A model generated the notes under the pieces. The model had not been told where the DNA came from. It saw only the letters and a list, made by a program, of their open reading frames with translations, and ran no database searches. A stretch of 64,000 nt of DNA from Reichenbachiella sp. 5M10 (lineage in GTDB: Bacteria; Bacteroidota; Bacteroidia; Cytophagales; Cyclobacteriaceae), in assembly GCF_002742335.1 (NCBI RefSeq), contig NZ_MDGR01000007.1, forward strand, positions 686,501 to 750,500, given 5' to 3'. Shown here piece by piece: positions 26,843-35,783 of this stretch. The position numbers and the translations under genes were made by a program. Every line of letters starts with the position of its first letter. Position 1 is the stretch's first letter.

Positions 26843-27754
26843 ATGGCTGATTTGAGTTTTGACCCTAAGGATTTGTCACAGGCCGAATTGCACCACTATT
26901 TGCTGTCGGCCGTGGCGCCACGGCCGATCTGTTTTGCCAGCACGGTAGATGCAACGGGGCGAGTCAATCTGAGTCCTTTTAGTTTTTTCAATGTGTTTAG
27001 TTCCAACCCGCCCGTTATGATTTTTTCTCCGTCTAGGAGAGGACGAGACAATACGACCAAGCACACGCTGGAGAATGTACTCGCTGTACCAGAGGTAGTG
27101 ATCAATATTGTCAATCACCCCATCGTGGAGCAGATGTCTCTGTCGAGCACAGAGTATGCCGAGGGAGTCAATGAGTTCGTCAAGGCGGGGTTGACGCAGC
27201 GGCCTAGCGTGCAGGTCCAGCCGCCTAGAGTGGGAGAGGCTCCTGTGGCATTCGAGTGTCGTGTGACGGAGGTCAAGGCGCTGGGTGATGGTCCCGGTGC
27301 TGGAAACCTCGTTTTTGCGGAAGTGGTACATGTGCATGTAAGGGAAGAGTACTTGGATGAAAACCGTCAACTTGACACCCCCAGATTGAATCTGGTGGCT
27401 CGGATGGGAGGCAGTTGGTACGGGCGTATGATCCCAGAAGCGCTCTTCGAAATCCCCAAACCACTGCAGCGACAGGGGATAGGTGTAGATCAATTGCCTG
27501 CCAGTGCGCGGGACAGTACGGTGCTGACCGGCAACAATCTGGGGAGACTGGGCAACCAAGAGAGACTCCCGAATGCAGTGGAGATCGAGGATTCTCAGCG
27601 TACTGCATCAGTACAATCAGCGCTCGCAAAGCACACTACTAGAGAGGCGAGACTCAAGGCCATGCATCACGAAGTGCAAGCTTTGTTGGAGGCAGGTCAA
27701 GACCGAGAAGCACTCGCATTAGTATTTGCGGGGGACGTTTTTTTTCATAAATAG
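26843..27754 (+). CDS. Flavin reductase-like protein of the tyrosine operon
   Basis: Residues 15-205 form an FMN-binding split-barrel of the flavin reductase (RutF-like) family: APRPICFASTVDATGRVNLS, then SPFSFFNVFSSNPPVMIFSP, and the RMGGSWYGRM strand near 193. Such enzymes reduce or bind FMN. The remaining 95 residues are an extension rich in Q, R, E and A, likely helical, that most family members (about 200 residues) lack. Starting immediately after fahA with no spacer, it is clearly co-transcribed. A link to aromatic-amino-acid catabolism is inferred from context only. Confidence 0.88.
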   Translation: MADLSFDPKDLSQAELHHYLLSAVAPRPICFASTVDATGRVNLSPFSFFNVFSSNPPVMIFSPSRRGRDNTTKHTLENVLAVPEVVINIVNHPIVEQMSLSSTEYAEGVNEFVKAGLTQRPSVQVQPPRVGEAPVAFECRVTEVKALGDGPGAGNLVFAEVVHVHVREEYLDENRQLDTPRLNLVARMGGSWYGRMIPEALFEIPKPLQRQGIGVDQLPASARDSTVLTGNNLGRLGNQERLPNAVEIEDSQRTASVQSALAKHTTREARLKAMHHEVQALLEAGQDREALALVFAGDVFFHK

Positions 27755-27779
27755 GGCTGTTCTTATGGTCTGAAAACTC

Positions 27780-27797
27780 ATTTTTTGTACAAAAAAT
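27780..27797. promoter_or_regulatory. 18-bp perfect palindrome ATTTTTTGTACAAAAAAT
   Basis: A perfect dyad centred on GTAC, between the end of the tyrosine operon and the CBS gene. The stem is nearly all A/T and there is no loop, so it fits a dimeric regulator site better than a stable terminator. No binding protein can be named from sequence. Confidence 0.4.
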
Positions 27798-27858
27798 CAA
27801 AGGCGACAATTCATAATGCTTTAGTTTTAGCATGTTTAAACACTACTCAATACACGCT

Positions 27859-28275
27859 ATGTCCATAAACGAGCCAATATCAACCATCATGACCCGAGAT
27901 GTCATCACTGTAGATGCGTCAGATACCATTCGCGAAGTATTCAATGTTTTTGCTCAGATCAAAATTCGTCATGTGCCGGTGTTGGAGGATCGCGCCTTGG
28001 TGGGTATTATTAGTCATTCGGATATCGCTGGATTGAGTCAGGATGCAAGTGATACGGATTTTTCCAAAGTAGACTCACTTCTCGATGTGATGACTGTGAA
28101 GCAATTGATGAAGGGCAACCCAGTGACCCTACCTGTACATCATACGATCAAGCAGGCGGCAGATATTTTCTTGCAGGGGCATTTTCATGCATTGCCCGTC
28201 ACGGACCACAATGAACTCGTGGGTATCGTGACGACAACCGATTTGATCAAATACATGATACGTCTAAGCGACTGA
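27859..28275 (+). CDS. CBS-pair domain protein
   Basis: The protein is a stand-alone CBS pair: the first motif includes STIMTRDVITVDASDTI and the second VKQLMKGNPVTLPVHHTI followed by HFHALPVTDHNELVGIVTTTDL. CBS pairs bind adenine nucleotides and act as energy sensors; no partner domain is attached. The preferred start is ATG 27859 (MSINEPIS, 138 residues); ATG 27832 in the same frame would add nine residues. It converges with the MFS transporter gene, overlapping its end by 12 bp. Confidence 0.88.
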   Translation: MSINEPISTIMTRDVITVDASDTIREVFNVFAQIKIRHVPVLEDRALVGIISHSDIAGLSQDASDTDFSKVDSLLDVMTVKQLMKGNPVTLPVHHTIKQAADIFLQGHFHALPVTDHNELVGIVTTTDLIKYMIRLSD

Positions 28276-29412
28276 TCCTGCTTTTTGTACTGCCGAGAAG
28301 TAGAGTAGCGATACAGGTAGGATCAGTAGCCCCATAGCAGCAAAGAACAGAAAAGAGAATTGCAGTCCAAAGGCTTCTGACATGAAACCTATCAAGGGCG
28401 GTCCGAAGAGCATACCGACGATACTGTAGCTAGAGATGATCGAGATGGCCATGCCGGCAGAGTATTTTGGGGAGTCGCCTGCAAGTAGGAAAGTCGTCGG
28501 TACCACCACTGCGGTACCCATCCCGACAATAGAGAAGCCGAGCATAGCTGGTACAGTGAATGGAAGGAGTACAGCCAGAAGTATGCCTGTCACAATAGAT
28601 AGTGAACTGACGATATAGATGGTTTTTTTATTGACTCTTGCAATCATTTGATCCAAGAGCAGGCGGGCGATAGTCATACAAACCATGAAGGTGAAGTAGC
28701 CTGCCGTGTACACTTCTACGTGTACAACGTCTTTGAAGTAGACACCACTCCAATCAAACATACCTCCTTCACAAAAGGAAGCTAGGAGAATCAATATACC
28801 CAGCAAAAAGAGTGGTTTGTCTGGTTTGCCCATTTTGATTTTTGATCCTTCAGTAGCTCGGTCTCCAGAGGGTAAGTATGGGTAGCTAATCAATGAGACC
28901 GCTCCCATGCCGACGGCTGCCCAAGTCAGGTGAGAAGCAGTAGGAACCTGGAGAGTAATCATCAGAGAGGTAAGCCCAACGGCCAATATGCCTCCAAAAC
29001 TCCACATTGCATGAAACGATCCGTTGATGGGTTTGGCATAGGATTTTTGTAAGATGACCGCTTGAGTATTCATAGCTATGCCCCCAATTCGGAAGGAGAG
29101 AGCCATGAAAAATAATGAAGCAGCCAAGGCGATGAGGTTTGTACTGAGACCTATGGCAGCTAGAGCGATGCACTGAGAAATCATGGCGTAGATCAGTGGA
29201 ACCTTGTTGTCAAAACTCCTCAGTATCCATCCTGCACTGGCTAGTCCGAGTAGCGAACTGATCGGCATGACCAAGAGTAGTGTGCCCATTTGAGCGTCAT
29301 TGATGTCCATGGCTGCTTTGATGTCTGGGATGCGAGAAGCCCAAGAGGCAAGGTTGATACCGTGGATGAGGAAAAAAATGCTGACAGATATTCTAGACTT
29401 TTTAGGATTCAT
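28264..29412 (-). CDS. MFS transporter (YbjJ-like)
   Basis: A 12-helix major facilitator of about 382 residues. The opening IHGINLASWASRIPDIKAAM and the first cytoplasmic loop are characteristic of the bacterial YbjJ/FucP-like MFS branch. Substrate is unknown; members often transport sugars or act as exporters. The ATG at 29410-29412 (MNPKKSR) is favoured over a TTG five codons upstream. The gene lies downstream of the PL6 lyase on the same strand, so a role with carbohydrate products is possible but unproven. Confidence 0.87.
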   Translation of the reverse strand: MNPKKSRISVSIFFLIHGINLASWASRIPDIKAAMDINDAQMGTLLLVMPISSLLGLASAGWILRSFDNKVPLIYAMISQCIALAAIGLSTNLIALAASLFFMALSFRIGGIAMNTQAVILQKSYAKPINGSFHAMWSFGGILAVGLTSLMITLQVPTASHLTWAAVGMGAVSLISYPYLPSGDRATEGSKIKMGKPDKPLFLLGILILLASFCEGGMFDWSGVYFKDVVHVEVYTAGYFTFMVCMTIARLLLDQMIARVNKKTIYIVSSLSIVTGILLAVLLPFTVPAMLGFSIVGMGTAVVVPTTFLLAGDSPKYSAGMAISIISSYSIVGMLFGPPLIGFMSEAFGLQFSFLFFAAMGLLILPVSLLYFSAVQKAGSVA

Positions 29413-29529
29413 ATTCGCTGGACGCAAAGTGTAGTGTGCGGCAAAGTAACGAATGAATGATCAATCTTGGATTTCTTTTTTGCTAGAAAACATGAAGAGA
29501 TGGGAGTGTGTAAACTCAATATAATAAGA

Positions 29530-29549
29530 GCGGACAGAAATGAATCCGC
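29530..29549 (-). terminator. Possible terminator of the PL6 lyase gene
   Basis: GCGGA / TCCGC arms with a 10-base loop, followed on the minus strand by a T/A-rich stretch (CTTATTATATTG). It lies 25 bp past the lyase stop codon. The stem is short, so confidence is moderate. Confidence 0.4.
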
Positions 29550-29574
29550 CCGCCCTCAATCATTATAAGAAGAC

Positions 29575-32500
29575 TTATTTTGAAAATCTTAGTATTTCGA
29601 TGCTGTTGTCGTTTTTGTATGCTCTGACGAAGAACATACCTTGATGTAGGTTGCTGACGTCCAGCGTGGTTGTTTCGTTAGAGACTTTGGTCGCATGCAA
29701 AATCCTACCCATCATGTCTAATATTTCTAGTTTTTGGAAGTCCTCAGGTGTTGCGAGTACGACGTGGAGTACGTTGGTCGCAGGCACTGGGTAAGCGCTC
29801 AGCTTTGGGGTCAAGTCCAGGCTCACGGACTCTGTATGGTCGGACAGGATTCGTGCAGCAGAATACCCGAATACTCTCAACTCTTCGATGCTCGCCCAAT
29901 CTCCACTGTAGCCATTGGCACCTGATACGGAGAGACGGATGTATCGCGCATTGGTACTGGCAAATGAGTCACTGATTGGAGCGGAGTTGGATCCGCCCGT
30001 AGTGTTGCTGCTGCGGTTGACTATTTGTGCATAGTTGCTCCCATCCGAGGATGCTTCGATCGTGTATTGGTAGGCCCTGTCGTTGTAGCAGATGACCTCT
30101 GTGCCGTTGATGGTGTGTATTGACCCTAGGTCAACTACGACCCATTGGGGGTAGGTCTGTGCAGACCATCTACTGTCTGGATCACCATCTACCAAGTGGG
30201 AGGCGGGGTTGTGTGACTGTTCGCTAGAGGAGGTTGCGGTCTTGTATAGTGCCACGTTAGAATTTGTTTGGACAGGAGTTACCGTGATGGTACTGCTGGC
30301 TGTGTATCCTCCATCGTCTGTTGTTACGGTGATCGTTGCTGACCCCGTTCCTTGAGCGGTGACTAGACCTGAGCCATTGACGGTTGCGACAGCCGTGTTG
30401 CTGCTGCTGTAGCTTATGTCTTGGTTGCTTGCGTTGTATGGGCTGACTGTTGCGGACAGCTGCTGTGTATCGTTTACGAATAACGTGACGCTAGAGGGGG
30501 ACAATGACACGCTAGATACGTCTACAGTATTTGTCACGGCTTCACCAAATATCCTGAACTCTGTCAAACTCACCCAGGATCCTGTGTATACCTCTGCGCC
30601 AGTGACGGTCACTTGGATGTATCTACCATTGACGGCAGAGAAGTTGTCGATGATCGGACTGGAGTCGGTACCAGGAGTACTGTTGGATGAGCGGTCGACC
30701 ACTTGGGAGTAGTTGCTCCCATCTGTTGATACGGAGACAGTGTATTGGTACGCTCGGTCATTGTAGCAAGTTACCTCGGTGCTTTCCAAGCTGTAGATCG
30801 CCCCCAAGTCAATGGTGGCAGTCTGTGGAAAACCGGACACGGACCATCTTGTAGTTGTAGAGCCATCGACGAGGTTTTCTACGATATTGGATCCGTCTGC
30901 CGTGCCAGTTCCTGATATTGGTTTGCTTTCTGCGAGATTTGTGTTTGTAGATGGAGCAGTGACAGTGACCGTACTATTGTCCGTGTAGGAGCCATCATCG
31001 GTCGTGACTGTGATTGTTGCAGTCCCTACCGATACAGCAGCGACCACACCGGCGTTGTTGACTGTAGCGACGGAAGTGTTGCTACTGCTGTAGCTGACTT
31101 GTTGGTTTAGTGCGTTGGTTGGAGATACAGCAGCCGAGAGTTGCAGCGTGCCGCCAATACCTATCGTAGCGGTACTTGGTGAGAGGCTTACTCCTGTGAC
31201 TGCAATGGGAGCGGAATACCCCGCCTGATTGACGAGGATGGTTGAGGCGGATACTCCCGTTCCTGAGACAGTTACGGAGCCTGTTCGCGGGGATGCAGAG
31301 GAGTTGGCCGATACGGATACGGTGAGATGGCCATTGTTTGATCCATTACTTGGGCTGATCGTGATCCATGATTGGCTGGTGACCGCAGACCAGTTTACAT
31401 TGGCAGAGATGGTGGCGGTTTTGTCTCCAGCTGCAGAGGTGAATTCATCTAGTGTGGATACTGTCAAATAATCGCTCACTACTCCGCATTGACTCAGCGA
31501 ACCACCTGTTGCATCCAAGAAACAAGCACCCACTGAAACACCAACCATATTGTGGGTGTGCGGAGCAAATGTGGCACTGCCACTGCCACCAGAGACTTCG
31601 TGTGCTCCTATGTCCATGTTGGAGTTGGGACGAGTGCGTCCTTCGATATCGAAGTTGACGGTCGCGCTGTAGCTGCTGCCTGCGGCGTTGGCAGCTAGGC
31701 CGGAGCTGTTGGGCTTGAAAATCTCGCCACTGGCAGAGAAGTTAGCATTGCCTTCGGTGATGCCTGAGTTGGATATGCCAATTGTAGAACCACCGAAGAG
31801 GTTTCCTTCATAGGTCATGCCTTGCCCTGTGCCGGAGATGTCTCCCCCTACGATGTCTGATAGTGTAGAATACACGAGGTTGTAGGCGAGTATTCCTGTC
31901 GGGTCATAGCTTGATCGGTCGTTGTAGAAGATTGGGGACTCGACATTGTAGAGCGTATTGAATGCTATTACGATATCGTCTACTTTTTGGTAACCATTGT
32001 CTGTGCCTCCAGAGGTGGATGATCCCCCTACAAGAGTGATACCGTTGTTCCACTTGTCACCTGTACTGATTAGGTCTTGGAAGTAGTTGTTGGTGATGAC
32101 GTGGTAGCTGTCCGTGATACGGATGCCTCCTGTGCCTTCGACTCCTTCACCAAGGAAGAAGTTGCCTTCCACTGTAGCGCTTGCCCCGTGACGCATCACT
32201 AGAGAACCTCTGCATCTACGGAAGGTATTGTTTCGGTAGGTGTTGTTTGCGCTTTTGTTGGTAATGATTTCGTTTTCTCCATCTGCTTTGTAGAAGTAGT
32301 TGCCCTCTACGGTCACACTTGCACTTTTGTCTTGAAACTCACTTGTGCCCACGCGGATGGTTTCGCTATCTCCTGAGTGAGTCGTACTGGGGTCTCTTTT
32401 GACATAGTTGTAAAAATAGTTGTTGCGAATTTGATGCCCTACGGGACTGAAGTCATTGTATTCTAGCTCAACCAAAAGCAATGCGCCCGGACTATTTTTG

Positions 32501-33006
32501 TTCAGGAAAGAACAGTTCTCTACGGTATTGTTTGTGCCATAGAATACGATCCAGCGGTGTTTGTCCGTGCCGCTGGGGGTCAAGTTGTTGAAGGCACAGT
32601 TGCGGATGGTGGAATTGTTGGCATACGCACTGCTTTTTCTGAATTCGACATGGTTGTTGGCACTTGCTCCGCCGTTCCAGTAGAAGCCATCGACGATCAC
32701 ATAGTCACCCGAGATGTCCATGGTCATTTCTCCTGTAAATACCACACCGCCTGGACTTTCTGCTTTGAGAATGATAGGGTTCGATGCTGTGCCGTTGGCA
32801 GTGAAGGTGATGTTTGCGTCGTTGCTGTAGGTGCCGTCGATCCATGTGACTACATCGCCGGGAGACAGACTTAGAGCGTTGAATTGACTGGCTGAATTGA
32901 CCGTGTAGTCTGCAGCAAAAGTTTGTGGTACGGTCATGCACAGTAGCCACAAAAACACAAGAACACAGTAAGCCTGTCCTCTTGAGGTTGAGGGAATGGT
33001 TTTCAT
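29575..33006 (-). CDS. Secreted PL6 polysaccharide lyase (alginate lyase/chondroitinase-B type), type IX secreted
   Basis: The 1143-residue protein starts with a signal peptide (about 1-31), then a right-handed beta-helix of the PL6 family (about 33-480). The catalytic pair is visible in TNKSANNTYRNN (Lys 251) and LVMRHG (Arg 272), matching the Lys/Arg pair of chondroitinase B. Next come a BACON-like domain (about 505-596), Big2 (600-690), F5/8-type discoidin (695-835), a second Big2 (840-925), a second discoidin (930-1065) and a C-terminal type IX sorting domain starting near LSAYPVPATN. It is thus secreted, binds glycan and cleaves uronic-acid polymers by beta-elimination. PL6 members favour alginate, but dermatan sulfate cannot be excluded. 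Confidence 0.93.
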   Translation of the reverse strand: MKTIPSTSRGQAYCVLVFLWLLCMTVPQTFAADYTVNSASQFNALSLSPGDVVTWIDGTYSNDANITFTANGTASNPIILKAESPGGVVFTGEMTMDISGDYVIVDGFYWNGGASANNHVEFRKSSAYANNSTIRNCAFNNLTPSGTDKHRWIVFYGTNNTVENCSFLNKNSPGALLLVELEYNDFSPVGHQIRNNYFYNYVKRDPSTTHSGDSETIRVGTSEFQDKSASVTVEGNYFYKADGENEIITNKSANNTYRNNTFRRCRGSLVMRHGASATVEGNFFLGEGVEGTGGIRITDSYHVITNNYFQDLISTGDKWNNGITLVGGSSTSGGTDNGYQKVDDIVIAFNTLYNVESPIFYNDRSSYDPTGILAYNLVYSTLSDIVGGDISGTGQGMTYEGNLFGGSTIGISNSGITEGNANFSASGEIFKPNSSGLAANAAGSSYSATVNFDIEGRTRPNSNMDIGAHEVSGGSGSATFAPHTHNMVGVSVGACFLDATGGSLSQCGVVSDYLTVSTLDEFTSAAGDKTATISANVNWSAVTSQSWITISPSNGSNNGHLTVSVSANSSASPRTGSVTVSGTGVSASTILVNQAGYSAPIAVTGVSLSPSTATIGIGGTLQLSAAVSPTNALNQQVSYSSSNTSVATVNNAGVVAAVSVGTATITVTTDDGSYTDNSTVTVTAPSTNTNLAESKPISGTGTADGSNIVENLVDGSTTTRWSVSGFPQTATIDLGAIYSLESTEVTCYNDRAYQYTVSVSTDGSNYSQVVDRSSNSTPGTDSSPIIDNFSAVNGRYIQVTVTGAEVYTGSWVSLTEFRIFGEAVTNTVDVSSVSLSPSSVTLFVNDTQQLSATVSPYNASNQDISYSSSNTAVATVNGSGLVTAQGTGSATITVTTDDGGYTASSTITVTPVQTNSNVALYKTATSSSEQSHNPASHLVDGDPDSRWSAQTYPQWVVVDLGSIHTINGTEVICYNDRAYQYTIEASSDGSNYAQIVNRSSNTTGGSNSAPISDSFASTNARYIRLSVSGANGYSGDWASIEELRVFGYSAARILSDHTESVSLDLTPKLSAYPVPATNVLHVVLATPEDFQKLEILDMMGRILHATKVSNETTTLDVSNLHQGMFFVRAYKNDNSIEILRFSK

Positions 33007-33325
33007 AATAATTTAGTCTTTTAATGTTTAGTAATTCATCATCAATCCATTATTTGGTTATCAATTAATTGAATACCCAATTGAATGGTTGACCAATCAT
33101 GCAGCCATGAAATTAAGATAATTTTATGTTAATATTTGATTTTTTAAAGAAAAAATGAGTCTAACCCCTTTGTAATCATGTAGATGGGGTTTTGAGTGGG
33201 GACTGCCTTTGTCGTAGAAGAGTGGTGGGGTGAATAGGATTTGTGTTTTATTGGATAGGAGATGAAACGTCCTGTGAGGAGTGGCTATGTTATTTTTATG
33301 AGTAGGGAGGAAAGATTCTTTAATT
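33007..33325. other. Divergent intergenic region between PL6 and GH43 genes
   Basis: This 319-bp gap is AT-rich (poly-A/T tracts near 33110-33155) and must hold promoters for both divergent carbohydrate-enzyme genes. I see no TAnnTTTG match at a convincing distance and no clear dyad, so no element is called. Confidence 0.5.
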
Positions 33326-34987
33326 ATGAAAATAAAAAGCTCAATGTGTGGATCGATAAGTCGCAGACTTTTATCTAAAATTTTATGCTGTATCCTCGTA
33401 TGGAATGGGGCGATGAGTGGAGTGGTTCATGGGCAGGCTACTACGTGGGTGTCTCAAGCTTGGTCTCCAGATCAAGGAAATGGGACCTATCGCAATCCTA
33501 TCCTTCATGCGGATTATTCTGATCCAGACATATGTCGGGTAGGAGAGGATTTTTACATGACTTCTTCGTCGTTCAATTCGGTTCCCGCCTTGCCAATTTT
33601 GCATTCCAAGGATTTGGTCAATTGGGAGCTTATCAACTATGCCGTGCCTGCATTTCCTGGAGATTATTATGATATCCCTCAGCATGGCAATGGGGTGTGG
33701 GCCCCTTGTCTTCGCTACCATGATGGTTTGTTTTATATTTATTGGGGAGACCCAGATCGGGGAATATTCATGGTGCAGACCGAGGATCCAAAAGGAGAAT
33801 GGTCTATGCCAATACTCGTCAAAAAAGCTTATGGAAATATCGATCCAAGCCCACTGTGGGATGAGGACGGTAAGGTGTATTTGGTCCATGCTTTTGCGCA
33901 CAGTCGTGCTGGTGTCAAGAGTTTGCTGCAGGTGGTAGAACTATCAGCCGACGGGGCATATATATTGGATAAGGGAGTGGTGGTGTTTGATGGACATCAG
34001 GAGCATCCGACCATCGAGGGGCCAAAGTTCTATAAGCGCAATGGATATTATTACATCTTTGCCCCAGCAGGAGGAGTCCCGACTGGATGGCAACTGGTGC
34101 TGCGCTCAAAGGATATCTACGGTCCCTATGAGGAGAAAATAGTATTGGCACAAGGAGACACTCCGATCAACGGCCCGCATCAGGGGGGATGGGTTTCGCT
34201 AGACAATGGTGAGGATTGGTTTGTGCATTTTCAAGACAAGGGGCCTTATGGGCGTGTAGTCCATCTACAGCCGGTCACGTGGCAAGACGACTGGCCAGTC
34301 ATTGGAGAAGATACTGACGGGGATGGTACAGGGTTTCCTTACCTTGAGTATATCAAGCCCAATTTGCCGATGCAGGAAGTAAATAATCCAGTAGATACAG
34401 ATGATTTTGAGCGAAGTGCACTTGGACTGCAATGGCAGTGGAATGCCACGCCTCAGCCGGGCTTCTACAGTCTGGAATCTCATCCAGGGCGACTCCAATT
34501 GACAGCACAACCATTAGCGGATCATGCTGCAAACCTATGGATGTCTCCTAACCTGCTTTTGCAAAAGTTTCCTGCAGAGGAGTTTAGCAACACAGTCAAA
34601 GTGGATGTGGAACAGCTGAAAGACGGAGAAGAAGCAGGGCTGGTTGTGTTTGGTTTGGATTATGGGAGTCTATCGGTCATGCGGAGTATGACGGGGTATC
34701 AGGTCAATTACAAGCGATGTATCGAAGCTGAAAGCAATACCCCAGAAGAACTACTCACCAGTGTGTCAGTGGGCGAGCCCGAATTGTGGCTGAAACTGAC
34801 GGTGACCGAAGGGGCTCAAGTGCAGTTTTCCTATAGTACCAATGGAAGAGTATTCAGAGAGATGGGGGAGGTGTTTTCTGCCAGAGAGGGCAAATGGGTA
34901 GGTGCCAAGACAGGGCTCTTCGCGACAAGGTCTTCATCCAAAGGGATTCCTGGCTATGTATTGGTCGATGAGTTTGTGGTAGAGTAA
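33326..34987 (+). CDS. Secreted GH43-family glycoside hydrolase
   Basis: The 553-residue protein has a hydrophobic N-terminus (about 13-37) consistent with export and a five-bladed beta-propeller. The catalytic triad of GH43 is visible: the base Asp in HADYSDPDICRV (about 55), the pKa-tuning Asp in YGNIDPSPLW (about 173), and the acid Glu in PTIEGPKF (about 233). The last 190 residues are a beta-sandwich typical of GH43 xylosidase/arabinofuranosidase enzymes. It is divergent from the PL6 lyase across a 319-bp AT-rich gap, without SusC/SusD partners in the window. Exact linkage specificity is not predictable. Confidence 0.93.
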   Translation: MKIKSSMCGSISRRLLSKILCCILVWNGAMSGVVHGQATTWVSQAWSPDQGNGTYRNPILHADYSDPDICRVGEDFYMTSSSFNSVPALPILHSKDLVNWELINYAVPAFPGDYYDIPQHGNGVWAPCLRYHDGLFYIYWGDPDRGIFMVQTEDPKGEWSMPILVKKAYGNIDPSPLWDEDGKVYLVHAFAHSRAGVKSLLQVVELSADGAYILDKGVVVFDGHQEHPTIEGPKFYKRNGYYYIFAPAGGVPTGWQLVLRSKDIYGPYEEKIVLAQGDTPINGPHQGGWVSLDNGEDWFVHFQDKGPYGRVVHLQPVTWQDDWPVIGEDTDGDGTGFPYLEYIKPNLPMQEVNNPVDTDDFERSALGLQWQWNATPQPGFYSLESHPGRLQLTAQPLADHAANLWMSPNLLLQKFPAEEFSNTVKVDVEQLKDGEEAGLVVFGLDYGSLSVMRSMTGYQVNYKRCIEAESNTPEELLTSVSVGEPELWLKLTVTEGAQVQFSYSTNGRVFREMGEVFSAREGKWVGAKTGLFATRSSSKGIPGYVLVDEFVVE

Positions 34988-35070
34988 AAGGGAGTATTGT
35001 GCAAGTTAGCCTGACGTTTCGGCGACAATGAGGAACTCTTATGCCCAATCAGTGTGTAATACTGACAATT

Positions 35071-35084
35071 CGCTACTAGTAGCG
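35071..35084. promoter_or_regulatory. Perfect palindrome CGCTACTAGTAGCG upstream of flavodoxin
   Basis: A 14-bp perfect dyad that extends to CAAT/ATTG arms with a single extra T. It lies about 160 bp before the flavodoxin start and about 85 bp after the GH43 stop. It has no T-tract, so a regulator-binding site is more likely than a terminator. Confidence 0.4.
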
Positions 35085-35120
35085 ATTGAATACCGGATTA
35101 CTTCTATGTAAAATTGCCTT

Positions 35121-35139
35121 ATTTAGAATCAGTCTAATT
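35121..35139. promoter_or_regulatory. TTAGA-N5-TCTAA dyad, possible metal-regulator box before flavodoxin
   Basis: TTAGA and TCTAA arms around ATCAG, extended by one further partly matching pair. The half-sites resemble those of DtxR/IdeR-type and some Fur-type metalloregulators. Flavodoxins commonly replace ferredoxin under iron limitation, which makes an iron-responsive operator plausible. This is inference from half-site shape and context. Confidence 0.35.
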
Positions 35140-35140
35140 A

Positions 35141-35157
35141 ATGAAGCACTGCTTCAT
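35141..35157. promoter_or_regulatory. Inverted repeat ATGAAGCA-C-TGCTTCAT before flavodoxin
   Basis: Perfect 8-bp arms around one central base, immediately following the TTAGA dyad. A further imperfect stem, TGCTTTTGA with TCAAAAAGCA, follows at 35162-35191. Together they give several dyads in the 170 bp before the gene. Confidence 0.45.
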
Positions 35158-35243
35158 GATGTGCTTTTGATACATGCAGTGTCAAAAAGCAGGAATGACT
35201 CATATAATACAGGTTTTTTTATGGACACAAAACGAATAATACC

Positions 35244-35783
35244 ATGTCGATTTTTTTAGAAAATGAGGTTGGGCTTTTCTATGGCTCAGATAGTGGAAAT
35301 ACAGAAGAGGTAGTCAAAATGTTCGTAGATTCATGGAGCATATCGGAGCTGGATGTAATAGAAGCATCGGGTATGACGGTCGAAGACTATGCTCGCTTTG
35401 ATTTTATCATCATTGGTTTGTCTACTTGGTATGATGGCGAATTGCAAAGTGATTTTGAGGGGTTTTTTGAGCAATTTCAGACCATTGATTTTTCAGGCAA
35501 AGTAGTTGCAATGTTCGGTTTGGGAGATCAATATGACTATGCGCAGTATTTTGTCGATGGTTTAGGTATCTTGGGGGAGGTGATCTTGGCCAATGGAGGA
35601 CACATTATTGGTATGTGGCCTAATGTAGATTATGACTTTGACGAGTCCAAAGGGTTGTTTGAGGACGGGTTGTTCTACGGGTTGCCGTTGGACTCAGACA
35701 ATCAGCGAGACATGAACGAACCAAGGTTGGCTGCCTGGATGCAGAAGTTGGAAACGGAAATTCAGCAGATGGTGGAGGTTTGA
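35244..35783 (+). CDS. fldA: Flavodoxin
   Basis: A long-chain flavodoxin of 179 residues that carries FMN and transfers single electrons. The FMN phosphate loop is GLFYGSDSGNTEEV (about 10-23), the aromatic isoalloxazine-stacking residues lie in STWYDGELQSDF (about 59-70) and the second loop in GLGDQYDYAQYF (about 92-103). The WPNVDYDFDESKGL insertion marks the long-chain group. It starts with MSIFLENEVG at ATG 35244, preceded by a region full of inverted repeats that may give iron-dependent control. Confidence 0.95.
   Translation: MSIFLENEVGLFYGSDSGNTEEVVKMFVDSWSISELDVIEASGMTVEDYARFDFIIIGLSTWYDGELQSDFEGFFEQFQTIDFSGKVVAMFGLGDQYDYAQYFVDGLGILGEVILANGGHIIGMWPNVDYDFDESKGLFEDGLFYGLPLDSDNQRDMNEPRLAAWMQKLETEIQQMVEV

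Noticed and set aside
29575-33006. Long frames on the opposite strand of the lyase gene
   Set aside because: They are shadows of the repetitive Ser/Thr-rich lyase coding sequence.
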